Below, piece by piece: positions 51,246 through 60,156 of a stretch of DNA of 64,000 bases. Made by a program: the position numbers and the translations under genes. The DNA is from Alphaproteobacteria bacterium. Lineage in GTDB: Bacteria > Pseudomonadota > Alphaproteobacteria > Caulobacterales > Parvularculaceae. The notes under the pieces were generated by a model that was given only the letters and a program-made list of their open reading frames with translations, searched no databases and was not told where the DNA came from. The stretch covers positions 32,020-96,019 of the forward strand of contig JAUIMC010000014.1 in NCBI GenBank assembly GCA_030433215.1. Reading direction: 5' to 3'. The first letter of the stretch is position 1; every line of letters starts with the position of its first letter.

Positions 51246-52124
51246 TTAGTCCTTATCTCCCCCGGGAACGCCGTGGGCCATGCGCTTTTCATATTCCGGA
51301 TCATCCTCGGGCTTGGCCAGCGCCGCCATGACCCGGGCGTGAATATCCTCGAGCGTCTGCCGGAACTCAGGGTAAGGAAGAATGTAAAGCTCGTCCTTTT
51401 CGACGCCTTTCAGCACATATTCGGCGAGCCGGGCTGGCTTCATCCCGACCTCGATCACCTTTTTCAGATGCGCCATGACATTCGGGTCTTCGCCATAATA
51501 GCCGGTGTTCTGAAGATGGGCGGGCCGCGTCTTCACGGCTTCGTGGATATTGGAATCGACCGCGCCGGGGCACAGCATGGAGACTTTCACCGCGGTGTCC
51601 TTGAGGTCCATGGCGAGGCATTCGGTGAAGCCGCGCACCGCCATTTTCGTGGTGCAGTAGATGCCGGTGCCCGGCAGCGCCACAAAGGCCGACATCGAAG
51701 CTGTATTGACGATATGGCAGTCATCGCCGCGCTTCAGCATCCGCGGCAGGAAGGTCTGCACGCCGTTGATGACGCCATAGACGTTGACGTCCATCTGCCA
51801 CTGCCAGTCTTCGGCCGTCGCCTGCTGCAGGGCGCCGAAGATCGAGACGCCCGCCGTATTGAAGAGAAGCTGCACGGGGCCGAGCTGGTCTTCGACCTTG
51901 TCGGCGGCGCGGGCGTAAGCGTCGCGATCGGTGATGTCGAGCTTCACGGGCGTTGCTTCAACGCCTTTTTCCGCCAGCGATTTCACCGCGCTTTCGAGAT
52001 GGTCGTCCCTGATGTCGCCGATGGCGATCTTCGCGCCGGCCTTGCCGAAAACCTCCGCCTGTCCGAGCCCGACGCCCGAACCGCCGCCCGTAATGAATGC
52101 AACCTTGCCTTTGACGTCCGTCAC
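51246..52124 (-). CDS. SDR oxidoreductase, paralogue of 47718-48626
   Basis: 292 aa; VKGKVAFITGGGSGVGLGQAEVFGKAGAKIAIGDIRDDHLE, NTAGVSIFGALQQATAEDWQWQMDVNVYGVINGVQTFLPRM. Confidence 0.87.
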   Translation of the reverse strand: MTDVKGKVAFITGGGSGVGLGQAEVFGKAGAKIAIGDIRDDHLESAVKSLAEKGVEATPVKLDITDRDAYARAADKVEDQLGPVQLLFNTAGVSIFGALQQATAEDWQWQMDVNVYGVINGVQTFLPRMLKRGDDCHIVNTASMSAFVALPGTGIYCTTKMAVRGFTECLAMDLKDTAVKVSMLCPGAVDSNIHEAVKTRPAHLQNTGYYGEDPNVMAHLKKVIEVGMKPARLAEYVLKGVEKDELYILPYPEFRQTLEDIHARVMAALAKPEDDPEYEKRMAHGVPGGDKD

Positions 52125-52165
52125 TTCCGTTCCTTCCCTTGGATCTTCCTTGACTGCCTGCCGGC

Positions 52166-53056
52166 TTATTCGGCGAGCCCCAGCATCTTGCGCGCTTCGC
52201 CGGGCGTCGCCACTTCGCGGCCGAGCCGCTCGATCAGCTCGACGCTCCAGGTGACGAGATCGGCGTTGCCGTCCGCCTTGCGCCCGCGCTTCAGATAGAT
52301 CGTGTCTTCAAAACCGGTGCGCACATTGCCCCCGAGCAGCACCGATTGCGCCGCCATCGGGAAGGAATGCCGGCTGACGCCGAACCCGGTGAACTGCGCG
52401 CCGCGCGGAATCTGGTTCTTGGCGTACATCATGGCTTCAGGGGTGGCGGGCAGGCCGTATTTCGTGCCGAGAACAAATGAAAACGGCGCGTTTTTCGGGA
52501 TGGCGTTCTTGGCCATGAGATCGTCGGCGAAAACGAAATCCCCAGCCTCGAAACATTCGATTTCCGGCAGCACGCCGGCGTCCTGGATCATGCCGCCCAT
52601 GCGCGTGATCATGGGATCGAGATTGATGGCGACCCCGCCCCAAAGCTGCATGGTGCAGATGTCGAGGGTGCACATTTCCGGCTTCAGATCGAGAATATGC
52701 TCGAGCCGCTTTTCGGCGGTGAACATCAAGGTGCCTTCTTCCGCCGGCATTTTGGGGTCGTCTTCGCTCTGCATCCAGGTGCAGCCCGGCCCCGTGGTGA
52801 CGTTGAAGATCACCTCGCTGTTTTTCTCGCGGATCAGCGAGACCGCTTCCCGGTAATGCTCAAGCTCCGTCGACATGCCGCCGGTTTCCGGATTGCGGAC
52901 ATGGATGTGGAGGAGCGAGGCCCCGGCTTCCGCGGCGGCCAGCCCCTCATCCGCGATCTGGCGCGGGGTGATCGGAAAATTCGGGTGATCGGGAAGCGGC
53001 GCGGAGCCGGTCACCGCGCACGTGATGAACACCTTGTCTGTCAAAGTCGCCTCCAT
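52166..53056 (-). CDS. DUF849 / beta-keto acid cleavage enzyme (BKACE)
   Basis: 296 aa; ITCAVTGSAP, GASLLHIHVRNPETGG metal-binding HxH, VLLGGNVRTGFEDTIYL. Confidence 0.88.
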   Translation of the reverse strand: MEATLTDKVFITCAVTGSAPLPDHPNFPITPRQIADEGLAAAEAGASLLHIHVRNPETGGMSTELEHYREAVSLIREKNSEVIFNVTTGPGCTWMQSEDDPKMPAEEGTLMFTAEKRLEHILDLKPEMCTLDICTMQLWGGVAINLDPMITRMGGMIQDAGVLPEIECFEAGDFVFADDLMAKNAIPKNAPFSFVLGTKYGLPATPEAMMYAKNQIPRGAQFTGFGVSRHSFPMAAQSVLLGGNVRTGFEDTIYLKRGRKADGNADLVTWSVELIERLGREVATPGEARKMLGLAE

Positions 53057-53139
53057 GGAGCGTCTGGTTCAGGAAAACGCGTTTCCTCTCAGCCGATGAA
53101 ATAGCGCGGCTTTTCGCGGGCGTCCTCACTCTAGGGCTA

Positions 53140-53151
53140 GTGGAATTCCAC
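53140..53151. promoter_or_regulatory. candidate operator palindrome in BKACE/XRE divergent region
   Basis: perfect 12-bp palindrome GTGGAATTCCAC; AACCGGTT palindrome nearby at 53171-53178. Confidence 0.35.
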
Positions 53152-53232
53152 CGGGGCGGAACAAGGCCGGAACCGGTTTCTGGAATAGTCGCAAGATAAT
53201 GCGGTCTCACGCAGGCGCTATCGTGTACTATT

Positions 53233-54096
53233 ATGGATACTACGATAACGATGGAACAAAACAAGAAAGAGATCTCGCGCTTCCTCAGAAATGCGCGCCA
53301 GCGGCTCAACCCGGAAGATTACGGGATCACCGCATCGGGCCGGCGGCGCACGCCCGGCCTGCGGCGCGAGGAGGTGGCGAGCCTCGCCGGGATCAGTCTG
53401 ACCTGGTACACCTGGTTCGAGCAAGGGCGCGATATTCGTCCCTCCACGGAAGTTCTCGAGAATCTTTGCGTCGTTCTGCGGCTCGACGAAAAGGAGCGGG
53501 AATTCCTATTCCAGCTCGCGCAAGGACGTCCCTCCCCGCTCAGCCCCAACCTGCACAACGAAATCACCCGCGGCACCCGGCTGCTCCTCGACACCATGGC
53601 CGTGCCCGCCATCGTCATGAATGAGCACTGGTCGGTGATCGGATGGAACCGGCTTGTCACGAAAGTGCTGCGCGATTACGGCGCCATTCCGCCGAGCGAA
53701 CGCAACCTCTTCAAGATCCTCCTGACCTCGGAAACCTATTCCCCGGACGCCTATCGCGACATGGTGCGCCGCCTTACCGCGCGGCTGCGTTGGGATTACA
53801 GCCGCGCCAAGGACCGCGCGTTTTTCGACCAGCTTATCGGCGAAGCCCGCGAGCTCTGCCCGATCTTCGACGAATGCTGGCAGAGCCCGGACATCATGGA
53901 CCGGTTCGAAGCCTCCCACTCTGTGGAAGTGAAAGACATGGGGCGCATCGATCTGCGCCACACCTCTTACGCCATCGAAGGCGCCCTTGCGCAACGCATG
54001 GTCTGCTACGCGCCTGAAAACGAAGAAAGCCGCGAAAAAATCGCCGCCATCAAAGCCGAGCTCGACAAGGAAGATGAAGCGCGAAAAAGCGCGTGA
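53233..54096 (+). CDS. XRE-family regulator with MmyB-like ligand-binding domain
   Basis: 287 aa; RRTPGLRREEVASLAGISLTWYTWFEQGRDIRPSTEVLENLCVVLRL; alternative ATG at 53251. Confidence 0.9.
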   Translation: MDTTITMEQNKKEISRFLRNARQRLNPEDYGITASGRRRTPGLRREEVASLAGISLTWYTWFEQGRDIRPSTEVLENLCVVLRLDEKEREFLFQLAQGRPSPLSPNLHNEITRGTRLLLDTMAVPAIVMNEHWSVIGWNRLVTKVLRDYGAIPPSERNLFKILLTSETYSPDAYRDMVRRLTARLRWDYSRAKDRAFFDQLIGEARELCPIFDECWQSPDIMDRFEASHSVEVKDMGRIDLRHTSYAIEGALAQRMVCYAPENEESREKIAAIKAELDKEDEARKSA

Positions 54097-54103
54097 CGGC
54101 GTC

Positions 54104-55633
54104 TCAGCCGCGCGCAGCCAGCCACTGGTCTTTCAGCTTGTGCTTTTGCACCTTGCCCGAGGGCGTGCGCGGCAGTTCCTCGACGAACTCCACATGTTTT
54201 GGCGCCTTGAAGGCCGCAAGGCGCGACTTCACATGAGCGATCACATCGTCCGCCGACAGCTTATCGCCTTTACCCTTCAAGAGAATATAGGCGACGCCCA
54301 CTTCGCCCCAGCGCTCGTCCGGCACGCCTATGACCGCGCAGTCGAGAATTTCGGGCGCTTCTGCAAGCGCCGCTTCCACCTCGACCGGAAACACATTTTC
54401 GCCGCCGGAGATGTACATGTCCTTGGTGCGGTCGACGATGTAGTAATGGCCGTCTTCGTCGACGCGCGCAGAGTCGCCGGTCTTGAACCATCCGTTCTCG
54501 AACGCCGCTTCGGTTTCCTTCGGCCGGTTCCAGTAACCCGGCGTCACATTGGGGCCCTTCACCCACAGCTCACCAACCTCGCCGGTCGGCGCTTCGGTTC
54601 CGTCGGGTTTCATGATCTTGGCGCGCATGCAAAAGGCCGGAAAGCCGACAGAACCGGCCTTCTTCTTGATCACTTCGAGATCCTGCGGCGGCATCGAAAA
54701 CGCCGAGCCGATCTCCGTCATGCCGAAGCCGTCCACCTGCCGGACGCCGTCCTCCGCCCATTGCCGTACGGCCGCCGGCGGGTTCGGCGCGCCGCCAGTC
54801 TGAATGACCTGCACGCGCGACAGCTTGCGGATGGTTTCCGGCGGATTGTTCGCCCGCATCATCGCGCCCATCTGGGTGACGCAGAAATAATGGGTGACGC
54901 CATACTCTTCGTTGAGCAGGTTCTGCACGCTGACGACAGGGTCGAATTTCGAGGAGACCAGCACCGTTCCGCCATAGAACAGCGGCGTGCGCGACGCAGC
55001 CATCAATCCCGCCACATGGAAGAGCGGCATGTCGCAGAGAAAAACCGAGGCTGCGGAGACTTCGGCGGAGAGGCCGTAATTGAGGCTCGAATAAAGCGCA
55101 GTGCTGCCGGTGATGATCACGCCTTTCGCGCGGCCCGACGTGCCCGACGTGTAGAGCATGATGATCGGCGCATGAACGTCGGTGTTGACGGCGAGATAGA
55201 CCGGCGCCGCGGCTTTCGCTTCGGAGAGAATGTTGGCGCCGTCGTCTTCGATGATGAAGCTGCAATCGTCGGCGGCGGCCTTTACCGCGGGCGCGGCGTG
55301 CGCTTCAAATTCGGGTTGCCAGAACACCGCCGCAGGCGCCGCATCCTCGATCAGCTTTTCGACTTCAGGCGGCGCGAGGCGCCAGTTCAGGGGCACGAAA
55401 ATATGACCGGCGCGCACGCAGGCGAACTGCACAAGCAGCAGAAACGAGCTATTGCGCGAGAGCATGACGACGCGCTCGCCCTGTTTATCCCCGAGCCGCT
55501 CGCACAACATCCCCGCGAGTCTCGCGATGCGTTCGTTGGCTTCGGCGTAACTGATCGCCTCGCCGGAAATCAGATCGAGAATAGCCAGCTTGTCAGGCTG
55601 CGTTTTGGCGTGAAAATCGATCGCGTCAGACAT
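54104..55633 (-). CDS. AMP-dependent acyl-CoA/aryl-CoA synthetase
   Basis: 509 aa from ATG 55633; MLYTSGTSGRAKGVIITG, GELWVKGPNVTPGYWNRPKET, GWFKTGDSARVDEDGHYYIVDRTKDMYISGGENVFPVEVE. Confidence 0.9.
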   Translation of the reverse strand: MSDAIDFHAKTQPDKLAILDLISGEAISYAEANERIARLAGMLCERLGDKQGERVVMLSRNSSFLLLVQFACVRAGHIFVPLNWRLAPPEVEKLIEDAAPAAVFWQPEFEAHAAPAVKAAADDCSFIIEDDGANILSEAKAAAPVYLAVNTDVHAPIIMLYTSGTSGRAKGVIITGSTALYSSLNYGLSAEVSAASVFLCDMPLFHVAGLMAASRTPLFYGGTVLVSSKFDPVVSVQNLLNEEYGVTHYFCVTQMGAMMRANNPPETIRKLSRVQVIQTGGAPNPPAAVRQWAEDGVRQVDGFGMTEIGSAFSMPPQDLEVIKKKAGSVGFPAFCMRAKIMKPDGTEAPTGEVGELWVKGPNVTPGYWNRPKETEAAFENGWFKTGDSARVDEDGHYYIVDRTKDMYISGGENVFPVEVEAALAEAPEILDCAVIGVPDERWGEVGVAYILLKGKGDKLSADDVIAHVKSRLAAFKAPKHVEFVEELPRTPSGKVQKHKLKDQWLAARG

Positions 55634-55697
55634 TGGCCGTCTCCAAAAATCCCCTCGCGGGTTTCGCCCGGACCGGTGCAAATGACAAGCATGTCCC

Positions 55698-55736
55698 AAG
55701 CATTCTTAAGCCCCAACGGGCGTTGGGGTCATGCTT
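55698..55736. promoter_or_regulatory. inverted-repeat element between divergent acyl-CoA synthetase and O-demethylase genes
   Basis: CCCCAACG-GG-CGTTGGGG (55711-55728) flanked by AAGCAT...ATGCTT arms. Confidence 0.4.
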
Positions 55737-55879
55737 AATGTGCAGTATCATATTACCACCCCTAACACCTTTCTCTGGCAATGGCTTTTTCCCGCGCATC
55801 TCAGCGTTTGCAGAGTCGACAAATCCGATAACATCAGCACAAAGCTAATCTTGTAAAATCAAAATGGGAGCATGGCGCA

Positions 55880-57274
55880 ATGACGTCGAAAAATCTTGAA
55901 GAGGCAATCAAGGCCAAGGGCAACCCGGTCGAGATGCTTCGCAACTCGCAGGCCGGACCGAACGCCTATCCGGGCGTGCCGCCGGAATACACCAACTGGC
56001 GTGATGAGCAGCGCGCCTGGCAGGAAGCCTGCATCCTCTTCAACCAGTCCTACCACATGGCCGATCTCCTCGTGGAGGGACCCGGCGCTTTTGAGATGCT
56101 GAACTATCTCGGCATCAACAGCTTCAAGAATTTCACCGTCGACAAGGCCAAGCAGTTCGTGCCCGTGACGCCGGACGGCTATGTCATCGGCGACGTCATC
56201 CTATTCTATCTCGCCGAGAACAAATTCAACCTGGTGGGCCGCATCCCGACCCTCAACTGGATCATGTACCAGGCCGAAATCGGCAAATGGGACGTGAAGG
56301 TCGAGCTCGACGAGCGCACCGCCATGCGCAAGGACGGCAAGCGCAAATCCTACCGCTTCCAGATCCAGGGCCCGAACGCCATGGCGACCATGGAAAAGGC
56401 GCTTGGCAAGACGCCGCCGGAACTGAAATTCTTCAACATGACGACGCTCGATATCGCCGGCAAAAAAGTCGGCGCCCTGCGTCACGGCATGGCCGGTCAG
56501 CCGGGTTTTGAACTTTACGGCCCGTGGGAAGATTACGAAGCCGTGCATACGGCGCTTGTCCGCGCCGGCGAAGAATTCGGCCTCAAGCTGGTTGGCGGCC
56601 GCGCCTATTCTTCGAACACGCTTGAATCGGGCTGGATCCCCTCGCCGCTTCCGGCCGTTTATTCCGGCGACAGCCTGAAGGAATATCGCGAATGGCTGCC
56701 GGGCACGAGCTATGAAGCCAACGCCTCCATCGGCGGCAGCTTCGTCTCCGACAAGATCGAAGACTACTACTTCACGCCCTGGGACCTCAGCTACGGCGCG
56801 TTCGTGAAGTTCGACCACGACTTCATCGGCAAGGAAGCGCTGGAAGAAAAATCCAAGCACGATCACCGCAAGAAAGTGACGCTGGCCCTCGACAGCCAGG
56901 ACGTCATGAAGTGCATCGGCTCGCAGCTTGAAAAAGGCGAGCGCGCGAAGTTCATGGAATTCCCCTCCGCGGTTTACTCCATGCACCCCTTCGACCGCGT
57001 CATGGCTGGCGACAAGGTCGCCGGCGTTTCGACCTGGGTCGGCTACTCATCCAACGAGCGCTGCATGCTGACGCTGGCCGTGCTCGACGCGAAATACGCC
57101 GAACCCGGCACCGAAGTGACATTCATCTGGGGCGAAGAGAACGGCGGCACCTCCAAGCCGACCGTCGAACCGCACAGCCAGGCCGCGATTAAGGCGACCG
57201 TCAGCCCGGTTCCCTATTCGGAAGTCGCGCGCACGTCTTACGCGGACGTCGAAGGCTGGCGCAGCAAGAGCTAA
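55880..57274 (+). CDS. GcvT-family tetrahydrofolate-dependent O-demethylase (LigM/DesA-like)
   Basis: 464 aa; VEMLRNSQAGPNAYPGVPPEYTNWRDEQRAW, AKQFVPVTPDGYVIGD, LRHGMAGQPGFELYGPWEDYEAV, YSSNTLESGWIPSPLPAVYSGDSLKEYREWLP. Confidence 0.85.
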   Translation: MTSKNLEEAIKAKGNPVEMLRNSQAGPNAYPGVPPEYTNWRDEQRAWQEACILFNQSYHMADLLVEGPGAFEMLNYLGINSFKNFTVDKAKQFVPVTPDGYVIGDVILFYLAENKFNLVGRIPTLNWIMYQAEIGKWDVKVELDERTAMRKDGKRKSYRFQIQGPNAMATMEKALGKTPPELKFFNMTTLDIAGKKVGALRHGMAGQPGFELYGPWEDYEAVHTALVRAGEEFGLKLVGGRAYSSNTLESGWIPSPLPAVYSGDSLKEYREWLPGTSYEANASIGGSFVSDKIEDYYFTPWDLSYGAFVKFDHDFIGKEALEEKSKHDHRKKVTLALDSQDVMKCIGSQLEKGERAKFMEFPSAVYSMHPFDRVMAGDKVAGVSTWVGYSSNERCMLTLAVLDAKYAEPGTEVTFIWGEENGGTSKPTVEPHSQAAIKATVSPVPYSEVARTSYADVEGWRSKS

Positions 57275-57295
57275 GCGCCAGACGATTAAGAACGG

Positions 57296-57330
57296 AAATC
57301 GGCGGCCCTTCCCGGGCCGCCGATTTTTTT
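57296..57330 (+). terminator. Rho-independent terminator of the O-demethylase gene
   Basis: AAATCGGCGGCCC-TTCCC-GGGCCGCCGATTT + T run. Confidence 0.85.
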
Positions 57331-57436
57331 GCGCCCGCTGCCGAGGTCGGTTCCGGTTTCGCGCGAGCGCTTGGCCCCGAAGGCGGGACGGCCTAGCATC
57401 GCGGAAAGAAGGCAATAAGACGATGAGGAAGACGCC

Positions 57437-58993
57437 ATGACCAATGTCCGGGACAGCGTCATCGATTTTCTGCGACAGACCGGCATGACGGTGATGTTCG
57501 GCAATCCGGGCTCCACCGAATTGCCGCTTTACCGCGATTGGCCGGAAGATTTCCGTTACGTGCTGGGCCTTCAGGAATCCGCGGTTCTTTCCATCGCGGA
57601 CGGCTATGCGCAAGGAACCGGCAGACCGGCCATCGTCAATCTTCATTCTGCGGCGGGACTGGGCCACGCCATGGGCTCTCTCGTCACCGCTTACAAGAAT
57701 CAGACGCCGCTGATCGTCACGGCCGGGCAGCAGGCCCGCAGCCTTCTCCTCGCCGAACCGTTTCTGGGCGCTGTCGACGCGGCGGAAATGCCCAAGCCTT
57801 ACGTCAAATGGGCCTGCGAACCGGCCCGCGCCGAAGACGTGCCGAAAGCGCTCGCCCGCGCCTACGCCATTGCGATGACGGCGCCGAAGGGGCCGGTTTT
57901 CGTGTCCCTGCCCGTGGACGACTGGGAAGCGCCTTGCGAGCCGGTTACGCCGCTTGCCCTTCACGGGGCGCCGGAGCCGGGCGCAGACGCGCTCGCCGCC
58001 GCCGAAAGCAAGATCGCCTCGAGCAAGACGCCGGTCATGGTGGCGGGGCCGGAAATCGACCGCTGCGGCGGATGGGAAGCGGCCGTCGCTTTCGCCGAAA
58101 AGCTCGCCTGTCCCGTCTGGGCGAGCCCGATGTCGCCGCGCTGCTCTTTTCCGGAGACGCACACTCAGTTCGCGGGGTTTCTAAGAGCAGACGAAACCAG
58201 CGTCGCCGAAGCCCTCTCGGCCCATGACCTCGTCATCGTCATCGGCGGACCGGCCTTTACCTATCATTTTGAACAACCCATGGCGGGCGGCTTCGACAAG
58301 GACATTCTTCAGATCACCAACGATCCGAATACGGCGTCCTACACGCAGCGCGGAACGGTGATCATCGGCGACGTTGTCGGCGCCATGGTCAAGCTGACGG
58401 AAACGAGCGAGGCGCGCGCGCCCTTTTCCGGAACCGCACGCGCTGAAGCTACGCCGCCTGACGAGTCGGACCTCACGACGGCGCTCGCCGTCAGCACCCT
58501 TCAGGAAAAGCGCCCCCCAGACGCCATCATCGCGGAAGAGGCGCCGAGCGCGCGCGGCGAGGTGCAAAACCGCTTGCGCATCGACAGGCCGGAAAGCTTT
58601 TTCGCCACCGCCTCCGGCGGGCTCGGTTTCGCCGGCAGCGCCGCCGTAGGGCTGGCGCTGGCAAAACCGGAACGGCGGGTGATTGCGCTGCTCGGCGACG
58701 GCTCGTCGCTCTACACCATTCAGGCCCTGTGGTCGGCGGCGCAGGAAGGCGCGCCGGTCACTTACGTCATTCTCAGCAATGGCGGCTATGAAGCGCTGAA
58801 GGGGATCGCGCGGCGCTGGCAGACGCCTTCGGTCGGCACCGACCTGCCGGATCTCGACTTTATCGCGCTCGCCAAAGGGTTCGGCATGTCAGCCTGCCGC
58901 GTGCAAAACGCCGCCGGCTTGCGCGAAGCGCTGGACAAGAGTTTCAAAGCTGACGGCCCGTCGCTGATCGATGTCGTCGTCAGCGACGGCTGA
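57437..58993 (+). CDS. ThDP-dependent decarboxylase, benzoylformate decarboxylase-like
   Basis: 518 aa; VMFGNPGSTELPLYRDWPEDFRYVLGLQESAVLSIADGYAQGTGRPAIVNLHSAAGLGHAMGSL; GDGSSLYTIQALWSAAQEGAPVTYVILSNGGYEALK. Confidence 0.87.
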   Translation: MTNVRDSVIDFLRQTGMTVMFGNPGSTELPLYRDWPEDFRYVLGLQESAVLSIADGYAQGTGRPAIVNLHSAAGLGHAMGSLVTAYKNQTPLIVTAGQQARSLLLAEPFLGAVDAAEMPKPYVKWACEPARAEDVPKALARAYAIAMTAPKGPVFVSLPVDDWEAPCEPVTPLALHGAPEPGADALAAAESKIASSKTPVMVAGPEIDRCGGWEAAVAFAEKLACPVWASPMSPRCSFPETHTQFAGFLRADETSVAEALSAHDLVIVIGGPAFTYHFEQPMAGGFDKDILQITNDPNTASYTQRGTVIIGDVVGAMVKLTETSEARAPFSGTARAEATPPDESDLTTALAVSTLQEKRPPDAIIAEEAPSARGEVQNRLRIDRPESFFATASGGLGFAGSAAVGLALAKPERRVIALLGDGSSLYTIQALWSAAQEGAPVTYVILSNGGYEALKGIARRWQTPSVGTDLPDLDFIALAKGFGMSACRVQNAAGLREALDKSFKADGPSLIDVVVSDG

Positions 58994-58999
58994 CAGGCC

Positions 59000-59968
59000 T
59001 TAATGCAACGGCTGTTTTTCAGCGATGCTGGCGTTGCGGTATTCGCGCGGGGAAACGCCGTAACGCTCGCGGAAGACGCGGGCGAAATGCGTGGTGTTGT
59101 TGAAGCCCCAAGCGTAAGCCAGCTCGGTAATCGAGCGATGGCGCCACATGGGATCTGCAAGGCGCTTCTTGCACTCTTCAAGACGGCGGCGGCGAATGAA
59201 ACCAGAGATGGTCTCGTCCTCTTCCGCAAACAGCATGTGCAGATAGCGCGGCGAAATCCGGAAGGCCGCGGCGATCGACGCGACCGTCAGTTCCGGATCC
59301 TTCAGATTGGATTCGATATAACAGCGGATATGGCTGCGGCGGGCTGAGGCCACCGCGGAATCGGCGATGCGCGAGCCGAAGGCTTCCATGCAGGAGGTTG
59401 CGAACATGTCGAGAAGATTATTGCCGACGCGTTCGCCGATCTCCTGGTCCATGCCGTTTTTAACCTGATGCCAGACGCTGGCAAGCATCCCGGAAAGAGT
59501 CGCCGAGAGGCCTTCCGACCCGCTCATGCGCTGACCGAGGGCGATCTCCGGCGCCGGCAAGCGGCGCTTTACGTCATTCGGCGAGGCGATCATCACGAGG
59601 GTCGATGCATTGGTGTCATATTCCAGCGTGTACGGAAGAGCACTGTCGGTAAGAACCATGTCGCCCTGTTTCAAAAACGCTTCGCGTCCGTCCTGGGCGA
59701 CCCGCATGTCGCCTTCAAGCTGAAGGTGGAAGAAGTAATGACGCTCGCGGCTCGACGCGGCGTGACGGGCGGTGCGCAGCACCACCGCAGGACTTGCCGT
59801 TACATTGGCGAGAAACACATCCCCGAGCTGAACGCTATCTACGGCGCCTTCAAACTCTTCCGGATGAAACGGCCGCGTTTCAAGCGGCGTAAAGACCTCA
59901 GCGACAATATCGTTCCAGCGCGTCACTTTCGAAGCGCCGGCGAAATCACGAGTCGACAGGTGCAGCAT
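59000..59968 (-). CDS. AraC-family regulator
   Basis: 322 aa; RFRERYGVSPREYR, TVASIAAAFRISPRYLHMLFAEEDETISGFIRRRRLEECKKRL. Confidence 0.9.
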   Translation of the reverse strand: MLHLSTRDFAGASKVTRWNDIVAEVFTPLETRPFHPEEFEGAVDSVQLGDVFLANVTASPAVVLRTARHAASSRERHYFFHLQLEGDMRVAQDGREAFLKQGDMVLTDSALPYTLEYDTNASTLVMIASPNDVKRRLPAPEIALGQRMSGSEGLSATLSGMLASVWHQVKNGMDQEIGERVGNNLLDMFATSCMEAFGSRIADSAVASARRSHIRCYIESNLKDPELTVASIAAAFRISPRYLHMLFAEEDETISGFIRRRRLEECKKRLADPMWRHRSITELAYAWGFNNTTHFARVFRERYGVSPREYRNASIAEKQPLH

Positions 59969-59983
59969 CTTCCAACTCCTCCC

Positions 59984-60013
59984 TATGTCTGGTTGGCCTA
60001 TGTCTGTTTGGCC
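59984..60013. promoter_or_regulatory. tandem 15-bp direct repeats, candidate AraC-family operator
   Basis: TATGTCTGGTTGGCC / TATGTCTGTTTGGCC, directly adjacent, 14/15 identical. Confidence 0.5.
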
Positions 60014-60107
60014 TTATTTTTTGTTATGTCTTATCACAAAAACGCCGGCCGGGCAATTTTGTATGTAAGACAAACATATTTTTCCCATCCGCGCGACTAA
60101 ATTCGTT

Positions 60108-60156
60108 GCTGCATCGCAGCGCCATGCTGCGCCGCAGCATCCCCGCCGATGGCGGG
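60108..60156 (+). promoter_or_regulatory. three consecutive hairpins in the PQQ-ADH upstream region
   Basis: GCTGC-ATC-GCAGC; ATGCTGC-GCC-GCAGCAT; CCCGCC-GAT-GGCGGG followed by TTTCTT. Confidence 0.4.

Noticed and set aside
53987-55738. 583-aa + strand ORF opposite the AMP-dependent ligase
   Set aside because: Antisense shadow; begins inside the XRE gene in another frame and is Arg/His rich
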